A DNA stretch of 35,286 nt, from the NCBI GenBank assembly GCA_964426895.1, contig CAYRSH010000012.1:1-35286 (forward strand), in the 5' to 3' direction. The notes beneath the pieces were generated by a model. It saw nothing but the letters and a program-made list of their open reading frames with translations, had not been told where the DNA came from and did not search any database. Shown here piece by piece: positions 26,316 through 32,556 of this stretch (the stretch's first letter is position 1; each line of letters starts with the position of its first letter). A program made the translations under genes and the position numbers. The stretch comes from Caldipriscus sp964426895 (GTDB taxonomy: Bacteria; Hydrothermota; Hydrothermia; LBFQ01).

Positions 26316-26406
26316 TATAATACCATCCTTCGGGCGGCACCGGCCTTGGACGGTAGGTTCTCACCCCTTGGTACCGGGGGTGGAGGAGAAAAAAAGGAGG
26401 GAGAAG
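26316..26406 (+). promoter_or_regulatory. Promoter and GC-rich, possibly structured leader of the McrB operon
   Basis: TATAAT at 26316-26321 (weak -35) precedes an approximately 80-base leader that is much more GC-rich than its surroundings. It contains a 6-bp stem (CACCCC at about 26361 pairing with GGGGTG about 9 bases later) and a possible weaker ACCG/CGGU stem before it. The leader ends in AAAGGAGGGAGAAG, a strong Shine-Dalgarno site before the ATG at 26407. No U-tract follows, so it is not a terminator on this strand. I match it to no known riboswitch. Confidence 0.4.
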
Positions 26407-26886
26407 ATGGGAATATATGTTCGTATATACACCTTAAGTCATAAGGTTAAGGATGTCTTAAACTATACTAAAAATTTAAAGTTTGTTGAAATATATGCCG
26501 AAAAAGGTAAGGAAGAAGGGCAAACTAAACTTAGCACGATAAAAGAAATGGAAGGCTTACAGGAGGGAGATATAGTATTTGTAGGATTAGGAGGGAAAGG
26601 ATCCAACCAACCTAAAAAACGCGAACTTATAGGAATTGTTCGTATTATCGGTAAACCTCAAAGAAAAGAAGATAAAAAAGGGATAGAATTAAAAATTGAG
26701 GCAGAAGTTCTTGATAGGTTCTTTGACGACAATGGAAACAAAATAAAAGAATGGCGTGAAAAATGGCCAGAGTTTGAGAGCATTCTCGGAAGACTTACTT
26801 CATTTGATAAAATTGAAGATTCTCCCCAGATTCTGAAAAAAATACAAGAGATTCTAAATGCCCGAAAATTTCGTGAAGATGCTTGA
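26407..26886 (+). CDS. Small PUA/EVE-like protein, putative separate DNA-reader subunit of the McrB system
   Basis: 159 residues. The core (LQEGDIVFVGLGGKG at about 51-65, then RELIGIVRIIGKP) has the GD-hydrophobic-V followed by GxVxI pattern of PUA/EVE-like barrels, and the C-terminal third is helical. McrB proteins normally carry their modified-base reader as an N-terminal domain; the McrB encoded next lacks one, and this gene overlaps it by 29 bases. I infer it is the reader split off as its own protein. ATG 26407 is chosen for its strong AAAGGAGGG site; the upstream GTG at 26299 would translate the GC-rich leader. The fold call rests on pattern only. Confidence 0.5.
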   Translation: MGIYVRIYTLSHKVKDVLNYTKNLKFVEIYAEKGKEEGQTKLSTIKEMEGLQEGDIVFVGLGGKGSNQPKKRELIGIVRIIGKPQRKEDKKGIELKIEAEVLDRFFDDNGNKIKEWREKWPEFESILGRLTSFDKIEDSPQILKKIQEILNARKFREDA

Positions 26887-28747
26887 AAAGATAAGGGATT
26901 TACTTTGCCACAATCCCAACCTTATCCTTTACGGCCCGCCGGGAACGAGTAAGACATATACGGCCAAAGGTTTTGCGTATTTTGTTATAAACAAGGATAA
27001 AGAGATACCTAAATCGGATTGCCACGATAATAATAAAAACTCTAAGGATGAGCAGGATAATTCGGAGATTTACAAACTTTACGAAGATGATGAAAAGTGG
27101 CAGAATGAGTTAGAAATTTACAAACTTAGGGAAAGGTTGCATATATTTATAGTTGTTGATAGTAATGTCGTTAATAAAGAGATTACTATTAACAAAGATG
27201 ATAAAGATAATTTCGCAGACGGTGATTTTGTTCTCGTGTATGAAGGGAATGGAAAGGCCAAGATAGGAAAAATAAAGATAAACGGGGATAAGGTAAAGAT
27301 AGAGAAGATAAAAAAGAAAAACGAACCACTAACTATAAATAACAACGATTTAAAGGGTAAGTTAGAAAATCTAAAAAACACCTTGGGTATCTGGCTTGTT
27401 GTAAAGCCTTCCGGAGTTGTGGCTTATAATTTGAAGTATGAACCTGATTTTTATAAACTGGAAAACCCGGAGGAATACGATGGTATAAAACCCCATGATA
27501 TTTTCCGCTGGGCTATTGTTCAATTCCACCCGGCATACAACTACGACGATTTCATATACGGCATTGAACCAAAGACAGAGGGGGGACAAATCCAATATAA
27601 TACGGTAGAAAGGGTTCTCGTTCAGATGTCAAAGTTGGCGGAGGAAAACCCCGATAAGGAATATGTCCTAATCATAGATGAGATAAACAGGGCTAATTTG
27701 CCGGCGGTTTTGGGTGAATTGATATACGCCCTTGAATATAGGGGTAAAGAGGTTAATACCCTTTACGGAAAAACTATAAGGATACCAAAAAACCTTTATA
27801 TCATAGGCACTATGAATACGGCGGATAGGTCGGCTGGTAGAATTGACTATGCTATCCGAAGAAGATTTACCTTTTACCCTATGCACGCCGACTCTGAACA
27901 GGCAGAACCCAATTATGGAAAACCCCTTATGGAAGCGGTAAATGAATTTATAGAAAATCACATTTCACCCGAATACGACCCAGAGGATGTAAAAATCGGG
28001 CATACCTATTTTATGAGTAAGAAGGAAGAAGATATCGCTTACAAGTTTATCTATCAAGTTGTGCCTTTGATTTACGAGTATGTTCAGGATGGCCTGATAG
28101 ATTTGAATAAGGAACCGGAGAATAAAAGCCAACAAAACGATATACAGATAGTTGTGGAAAATAAGGTTATAAAGATCAAAAAAGGTAAAGACGAACTTGA
28201 AATCAAAGGGGGTAAGTTGGTTAAAAACGACAAGGATGTGGATATAGAAGAATTCAAGAAATTCCTAACAGGCGAATGGACTAAACTCTCTTACGCTCTT
28301 GCAGACCTTATAGAACAATCCTTCAAAGTAGAAGGTGATATAAACGGATGGGAAAAAAGGAAGTTAGAGGCTTTAAAAAGTTCGGCAGTTGAACACTTAA
28401 AGAGTCTCGATGATGAGAATGGGGTTTTGAAAGGGCTCTTAAATATTTTAAATGAGTTTTCAGGTTATATAAAAGACGACAAATTGAAACTTCAAGAGAA
28501 AGAGGTAAAATTAAACTATAGGGGTGAAGGCAAAGGCCATATATTTACCTTGAAACTTAAAGAAAATAAAATAGAATGTGAATATAAAGAAAACAACCAG
28601 ACAAAGAAAGAAGAACTCCAAAGCGAAAGTGATATTTCTAAATTCTTAAACTTTCTGGAAAATCCCAAGGGCAACTCCCAACAACAAGGCCAAAACAAAG
28701 CATCAAACGAACAACAAGAAACCTCCCAACAACAACCCCAAACTTAG
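26858..28747 (+). CDS. mcrB: McrB-type AAA+ GTPase with an insertion between Walker A and Walker B
   Basis: 629 residues. McrB is the GTP-driven motor of type IV (modification-dependent) restriction. Walker A GPPGTSKT is at 26-33, so there is no N-terminal reader domain. FHPAYNYDDFIYGI is at about 223-236, Walker B YVLIIDEINRAN at 269-280, the guanine-recognition signature MNTADRS at 319-325, and RRRF at 334-337. Walker A to Walker B spans about 236 residues, roughly 160 more than I expect from E. coli McrB. The insert is charged and helical, then barrel-like, with DGDFVLVYEGNGKAKIGKI from about 121. A second charged region follows the AAA+ core, and the C-terminal 30 residues are Gln-rich. 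ATG 26858 is used; ATG 26879 is an alternative. Confidence 0.88.
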   Translation: MPENFVKMLEKIRDLLCHNPNLILYGPPGTSKTYTAKGFAYFVINKDKEIPKSDCHDNNKNSKDEQDNSEIYKLYEDDEKWQNELEIYKLRERLHIFIVVDSNVVNKEITINKDDKDNFADGDFVLVYEGNGKAKIGKIKINGDKVKIEKIKKKNEPLTINNNDLKGKLENLKNTLGIWLVVKPSGVVAYNLKYEPDFYKLENPEEYDGIKPHDIFRWAIVQFHPAYNYDDFIYGIEPKTEGGQIQYNTVERVLVQMSKLAEENPDKEYVLIIDEINRANLPAVLGELIYALEYRGKEVNTLYGKTIRIPKNLYIIGTMNTADRSAGRIDYAIRRRFTFYPMHADSEQAEPNYGKPLMEAVNEFIENHISPEYDPEDVKIGHTYFMSKKEEDIAYKFIYQVVPLIYEYVQDGLIDLNKEPENKSQQNDIQIVVENKVIKIKKGKDELEIKGGKLVKNDKDVDIEEFKKFLTGEWTKLSYALADLIEQSFKVEGDINGWEKRKLEALKSSAVEHLKSLDDENGVLKGLLNILNEFSGYIKDDKLKLQEKEVKLNYRGEGKGHIFTLKLKENKIECEYKENNQTKKEELQSESDISKFLNFLENPKGNSQQQGQNKASNEQQETSQQQPQT

Positions 28748-28759
28748 CACCCTTTAACC

Positions 28760-29209
28760 CTACCAATAACCGCAGGTGTATTCCCTTCTAAACTCATTAA
28801 CCCCCATATCCATTAAAACCCTTAAAAATGAAGATGCGGTGAATATATTCATAGCGGATTCTTCGGGACTTGAACCTTTGGCGATGTTTTGCCTTATCAT
28901 ATCCTCAAATATTACCCTTGCGGAATCTATTAAATCGGAGTAATCGTCATCCGGCGAGCCGTTTAATATCCTATCGGGATACCTGAAAACGATTTCCATC
29001 CACAGGTATATACCGCATACTTTTAACCAATTTGTGGGGTTGTACTCCGAAAGCCTTTTCATCGTATAATCCACAAGCTCCGGAACGGCATCCGCACCCC
29101 TTTCCTTTAAATGCTTAACCAAAGTTGCCCTAATACCTTCCATTTTCGGATTGTTTGTATAATCATCGTAAAGGCATTCGGGGTCTGCAAATGCAAACAA
29201 TAAAATCAT
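28760..29209 (-). CDS. Small exported helical protein of unknown function
   Basis: 149 residues. The N-terminus MILLFAFADPECLYDD suggests a very short signal with possible cleavage after AFA. The rest is predicted helical and has no motif I recognise. The start is firm: GGGAGGTGAGAG precedes it and it overlaps the upstream gene as ATGA. It is the last gene of the minus-strand cassette nested between mcrB and mcrC, ending 12 bases from the mcrB stop (convergent). The Cys pair (Cys12 of the precursor and one in the C-terminal CGYW) could form a disulfide. Confidence 0.65.
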   Translation of the reverse strand: MILLFAFADPECLYDDYTNNPKMEGIRATLVKHLKERGADAVPELVDYTMKRLSEYNPTNWLKVCGIYLWMEIVFRYPDRILNGSPDDDYSDLIDSARVIFEDMIRQNIAKGSSPEESAMNIFTASSFLRVLMDMGVNEFRREYTCGYW

Positions 29210-29763
29210 CTCTCACCTCCCGGTAGTGTTTTATATTTTTCCTCAATATACAGGTAAAAGGCCTCGTAAAGTGCCACAATAACAGCTAAATTCTGATATT
29301 CATCAAGCCGAAGACTATCCTTATTTTCCCTTATGTAATCATAAACATCTTTAAAAATCGTCATCCTAACCCTATGAATGTCGTATATCTCCGAACCAAA
29401 GACATCCGGGTAATTTTTCCTAAAATAATCCCAAACCATTTCCCCACAGGTTTTTAATTCCGTTCCCGTATAGGCATTAAACCAGTCGTATCTGTTTCGC
29501 AGAAAATATATTTCCTTCCTAACTATGCAAAAAGACCACCTTATACCCAAAACCACCTTTATGGTATCATTTTCCGTTGAATAAGACATCAGAATATCCC
29601 TAACACCCGGCAAATAATCATCACCCATTAAAGACATCCTAAAACCCCCATCCTTTGAAAGCGACCAAGACGAAAAGCATTTTCCGAGGGTTGTAATGGT
29701 ATCATTAAGGGCATTCCCAACCTTTATATCCTTTTCAAAGGCTATACCTAAAACCCAAATCAT
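29206..29763 (-). CDS. Small exported protein of unknown function
   Basis: 185 residues, starting MIWVLGIAFEKDIKVG: a short hydrophobic N-terminus without basic residues. The body mixes strands and helices with several aromatic residues (WSFCIVRKEIYFLRNRYDWF) and ends in a helical tail. No family is recognised. The start follows GGGAGGGTGAAAA. It sits 3 bases after the lipoprotein gene and overlaps the following gene by 4 bases, so the cassette is translated as a unit. Confidence 0.6.
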   Translation of the reverse strand: MIWVLGIAFEKDIKVGNALNDTITTLGKCFSSWSLSKDGGFRMSLMGDDYLPGVRDILMSYSTENDTIKVVLGIRWSFCIVRKEIYFLRNRYDWFNAYTGTELKTCGEMVWDYFRKNYPDVFGSEIYDIHRVRMTIFKDVYDYIRENKDSLRLDEYQNLAVIVALYEAFYLYIEEKYKTLPGGER

Positions 29764-29766
29764 TTT

Positions 29767-30465
29767 TCACCCTCCCTCTTTTAATTTCTTTGCGGCTAAC
29801 TTTAAGGCTTCGTTGGACATAGGAATTACGAGCAACAGTTTGGAATAATGGTCAAATATGTTATAATCCAAGCCCCTTTTGTCAAGATGAACCAACAAAC
29901 AGCCCGTTGCAAGTAAGGCGCTTTCCGCTTTATCGTATGCTAAGGAATCCCCACTGGCGATTATATATTCCAAGTAATTCCCCAAACCCTTAAAAACCAA
30001 CGATATGGCCTCATACCTGTTATTATTACTCCATTTCCGCAAGGAATCCATAACCTCATTGCCGTAAAACCTTGACCACGAACAATAGAAAAAGTTTTTC
30101 GCATAATCATCCGTAAAAACATCGCTGGCAAGAAATCCCCGAGCCATATTATCAAGGGCTACCTTGTAAGTTGAGCCGATCAGGGTTGTGCTATCCAAAA
30201 TTTCTTTAAGGATATCTTTACCGGGACTTCCGTTTTTAATCTGGTATTCTATCATATCCTTTAAACCATACCCTAAGTCCCAAACGGTACTCATTTCCAT
30301 CGCTTTAAGGAGTTGTTCCCACGAGTTTATAACCTCGTATGTGGCTTCCGCCATCTTTTCCACGAGTTTCCCCTCCTTTGACAGTTCAACCTTTTCCGAA
30401 ACAGAACACCCCCAAATAATCCCAAGCACGGGTAAAACCATTTTAAAATATCTTAATCCTTTCAT
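29767..30465 (-). CDS. Helical lipoprotein of unknown function
   Basis: 232 residues. Signal MKGLRYFKMVLPVLGIIWGC with Cys20 as probable lipidation site (IIWGC lipobox, basic n-region). The mature part is nearly all helical (EKMAEATYEVINSWEQLLKAM and similar) and resembles no family I know. AAGGAGGGTATAGGG precedes the ATG, which overlaps the stop of the TM2-like gene as ATGA. The role is probably on the outer face of a membrane, together with the two small exported proteins encoded after it. Confidence 0.65.
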   Translation of the reverse strand: MKGLRYFKMVLPVLGIIWGCSVSEKVELSKEGKLVEKMAEATYEVINSWEQLLKAMEMSTVWDLGYGLKDMIEYQIKNGSPGKDILKEILDSTTLIGSTYKVALDNMARGFLASDVFTDDYAKNFFYCSWSRFYGNEVMDSLRKWSNNNRYEAISLVFKGLGNYLEYIIASGDSLAYDKAESALLATGCLLVHLDKRGLDYNIFDHYSKLLLVIPMSNEALKLAAKKLKEGG

Positions 30466-30815
30466 GCCCTATACCCTCCTTTTTGCAACTTCATTTCCCA
30501 TATTATCCTACCCGCTATTTTCTCGTTTGCCTTTGCCGTTAATTTATCCATACGGAAGAACAGGTCTATAATCCACCAAATAGGACCAACCGGAATAAAG
30601 GGGAAGGGTATGGGTAAATTATAAGCCTCCTGAAATATTACACTAACTATGAGAAGCATCCAATAGAGTATCTGAATACCCCATTCACCCAAATAGGCGT
30701 AATGTAGAAAGAACAGCAGGCCAAGAAACCACGCTATATTAGAGGATTTCTTCCTCCTATTGTATTCCAGTAGAAATATCTCCTCAACCTTTTGGGGTAA
30801 ATACAACCTTTTCAT
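30462..30815 (-). CDS. TM2-like membrane protein
   Basis: About 117 residues. A basic cytoplasmic N-terminus (EYNRRKKSSN) is followed by membrane helices with the TM2 layout: NIAWFLGLLFFLHYAYLGEW, then GIQILYW, then IPVGPIWWIIDLFF with the typical charged residue after WWxIDLF and a C-terminal Asn (KANEK). TM2 proteins are small bacterial membrane proteins of mostly unknown role. ATG 30815 is chosen over a TTG two codons earlier. It is separated by 63 bases from the coiled-coil gene upstream, with no clear promoter between, so both may share a transcript. Confidence 0.7.
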   Translation of the reverse strand: MKRLYLPQKVEEIFLLEYNRRKKSSNIAWFLGLLFFLHYAYLGEWGIQILYWMLLIVSVIFQEAYNLPIPFPFIPVGPIWWIIDLFFRMDKLTAKANEKIAGRIIWEMKLQKGGYRA

Positions 30816-30878
30816 ATCCAAACGCCTATAATGATGCCGTTTTAATTTTCACTCTGTGGCCGATTAAAAACCGAACAT

Positions 30879-31657
30879 CTACATCTTGAAAATCATCTTT
30901 ATTATCTCAACAAAAGAGGGGTTAAAAACCGTCATCGCCAATATGATTAAAATTATCACAAAGTAAAGGATAAGGTTTATCCTATCAATCTTTGCACTTA
31001 ATTCCTTTTTAAGGGCATCAAACTTTGCATTAGTTTCGCTGTGATAGGCTTTTAACTTTTCGTCCAAAGCCCCAATTTTAGCGTTTAACTCCCTATAATA
31101 NNNNNNNNNNNNNNNNNNNNNNNNNNNNNNNNNNNNNNNNNNNNNNNNNNNNNNNNNNNNNNNNNNNNNNNNNNNNNNNNNNNNNNNNNNNNNNNNNNNN
31201 TTTCGTCCAAAGCCCCAATTTTAGCGTTTAACTCCCTATAATAAGCCTCTATTTTCTCATCCAAAGCGTCTATCCTTTGGTTAAGGGCTTCAAACCTTGT
31301 ATTTGTTTCCCTCTTAAAGGCTTTTAACTTTTCGTCCAAAGCCCCAATTTTAGCGTTTAACTCCCTATAATAAGCCTCTATTTTTCCGTTTAACTCTTTG
31401 TAAATGGCGTCTATTTTTTGATTTAAAGCGTCTATCTTGGTGTCTATTCTTTGGTTTAAAGTTTCTATCCTCGTGTTTGCTTCCCTGTTATAAAGTTCCA
31501 ACCTCTCGGTTATGTAGTTAAGAGTAGCCCTTATCTCGTTTTGATAAGCCTTAAACACTTCTTCCCTAAACGCTTCAAGATATTTTAAAACCGCGCTTGC
31601 GCCTTTTGTTCCCAATGCCTCCTCCAATTCCTTATAAATTTCTCCAATACTCGGCAT
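30879..31657 (-). CDS. Coiled-coil protein with C-terminal membrane anchor (spans a closable assembly gap)
   Basis: The gene is split by 100 Ns, but 43 bases are identical on both sides (31058-31100 and 31201-31243). Joining them gives one frame of about 211 residues: an N-terminal helical part (MPSIGEIYKELEEALGTKGA), a long coiled coil of repeated IEAYYRELNAKIGALDE and ALNQRIDALDEK units, and one C-terminal membrane helix (LILYFVIILIILAMTVF) with a short basic tail. The layout resembles DUF1640/CCDC90-type proteins. If the gap hides more repeat copies, the protein is longer. It has a TATAAT box 8 bases before its ATG and is the first gene of the cassette between the two McrBC halves, divergent from the EVE-like gene. 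Confidence 0.75.
31101..31200. other. Assembly gap (100 Ns) inside a repeat; probably zero or negative length
   Basis: The 43 bases before and after the Ns are identical, which is the signature of an unmerged contig-end overlap at a repeat. Collapsing them keeps the reading frame (636 bases, 212 codons including stop). Confidence 0.85.
31201..31255 (-). repeat. 55-bp coding repeat, copy 1 (copy 2 at 31330-31384)
   Basis: 31201-31255 is identical to 31330-31384, and the 43-base end of the left contig (31058-31100) is a third occurrence, or the same copy as 31201. The repeat encodes the coiled-coil unit EAYYRELNAKIGALDE and probably caused the assembly break. Confidence 0.85.
31330..31384 (-). 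repeat. 55-bp coding repeat, copy 2
   Basis: Identical to 31201-31255. The match to the left contig (from 31046) starts 12 bases earlier, at 31318. Identity at DNA level rather than only protein level suggests recent duplication or gene conversion within the coiled coil. Confidence 0.85.
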
Positions 31658-31665
31658 TAACCGAT

Positions 31666-31671
31666 ATTATA
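31666..31671 (-). promoter_or_regulatory. -10 box of the coiled-coil/TM2 cassette (leaderless type)
   Basis: TATAAT on the minus strand, then ATCGGTTA, then ATG (8 bases). No Shine-Dalgarno site; -35 unclear. Confidence 0.55.
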
Positions 31672-31731
31672 AGGTTGATTTGATAAAACTTAAAAACTGC
31701 TTCAACCACACAGTGAGACAAGCCCCAAGGT

Positions 31732-31737
31732 TAAAAT
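31732..31737 (+). promoter_or_regulatory. -10-like box of the zinc-ribbon/HTH/EVE-like gene
   Basis: TAAAAT, then TACCAATT, then ATG at 31746 (8 bases). No Shine-Dalgarno site. The spacing matches the other leaderless starts, which supports ATG 31746 over an upstream TTG at 31680. Confidence 0.45.
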
Positions 31738-31745
31738 TACCAATT

Positions 31746-32546
31746 ATGTTTGTAATCAGATGTCCGGAATGCAAAAGTTATATGGTAAAGAAGCATTCGG
31801 AGAACCCTTTAAGGTTTATGTGTAAGTTGTGTAATAACACCTTTTCCCTTAACATCCCATCAATAAACCACGAAGGACAGTCTAAGAGATTACCCTCCCT
31901 TGAAATCGCAAAGATATTGGCGGATTTGGAACTCGGGAAGAATGAAAACGAGATACTATCACAATACAGGATTTCAAGGGCTACGCTTTACAGGATAAAG
32001 GATAAAAGAAAAACATTTCGCTGGGTATTTATTTGGAGGTTAAACGAGGGTGATATTGAATTTTTGAGAAACGAAGCCTTAAACGGTAGGTTAAGGCAGG
32101 GTTGGGGGTGGTGCGATTTGAGGAAGGGGATTATAAACTTTGCCGATGCTTGGAAGAAGTTAGAACCCAATGTTTCAAACGAAGATGTTGAAAAGAGGTT
32201 TAACATTTTAAAGGTTATGATTTTGGCAAAGCCCGGCGATATGGTATTGGTTCCAAAGTTTAACGGATATCACACATTTATGTTGGCGAGAACAAAAAGC
32301 GGTTATAACTTCTCTTTTCCTCCGGGATATGACGACTATGGGCATTATGTTGAGATTGAAGGGATTAAGGTGTTTTCCTCTGCCTTTGAAAGCCCAGAAG
32401 ATGCTAAGGTGGGGTTTAACCCAGATGTTCAGATAATAAACGAGATTTTACGGACAACAAAAGGGTTTTACACAGCCATAAGCGTCATGGGTGATGAGTA
32501 TTCTACCATAGTTAAGGTTTTGGAGAACCTTTTAAATCGGGGGTAA
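31746..32546 (+). CDS. Zinc-ribbon/HTH/EVE-like protein, putative DNA-reader partner of McrC
   Basis: 266 residues. A four-Cys zinc ribbon comes first (Cys6, Cys9, Cys26, Cys29: CPEC...CKLC). A helix-turn-helix of resolvase type follows at about 50-86 (SLEIAKILADLELG...ISRATLYRIK). The rest looks EVE/PUA-like: WRLNEGD at 97-103, RLRQGWGWCDL at 115-125, GDMVLVPKFNGYHTFMLART from 165. The GWGxxDL and GDxVxVP signatures are those I associate with EVE-type readers in modification-dependent restriction enzymes. The stop overlaps the -10 box of mcrC, which starts 10 bases later. I infer a DNA-binding partner of McrC; fusion of a ribbon and HTH to an EVE-like domain is new to me. Confidence 0.6.
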   Translation: MFVIRCPECKSYMVKKHSENPLRFMCKLCNNTFSLNIPSINHEGQSKRLPSLEIAKILADLELGKNENEILSQYRISRATLYRIKDKRKTFRWVFIWRLNEGDIEFLRNEALNGRLRQGWGWCDLRKGIINFADAWKKLEPNVSNEDVEKRFNILKVMILAKPGDMVLVPKFNGYHTFMLARTKSGYNFSFPPGYDDYGHYVEIEGIKVFSSAFESPEDAKVGFNPDVQIINEILRTTKGFYTAISVMGDEYSTIVKVLENLLNRG

Positions 32547-32549
32547 AAT
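32544..32549 (+). promoter_or_regulatory. -10-like box of mcrC (leaderless type)
   Basis: TAAAAT overlaps the stop codon of the upstream gene and is followed by ACCGGTT and the ATG of mcrC (7 bases). A possible -35, TTGGAG, lies 18 bases upstream. Confidence 0.45.
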
Positions 32550-32556
32550 ACCGGTT

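Noticed and set aside
26355..26395. Hairpin as a rho-independent terminator
   Set aside because: It is followed by A and G, not by a T-run, on the plus strand, and no gene ends just before it on the minus strand.
26299..26406. GTG start at 26299 for the small reader-like gene
   Set aside because: The added codons translate a GC-rich, possibly structured leader, and a strong Shine-Dalgarno site precedes ATG 26407.
31201..31384. 55-bp repeats as a CRISPR or intergenic repeat array
   Set aside because: They are coding repeats within a coiled coil, with no regular spacers and no cas genes nearby.
31680..31745. TTG start at 31680 for the zinc-ribbon gene
   Set aside because: The extension carries no domain and would include the TAAAAT box; the ribbon begins properly after ATG 31746.
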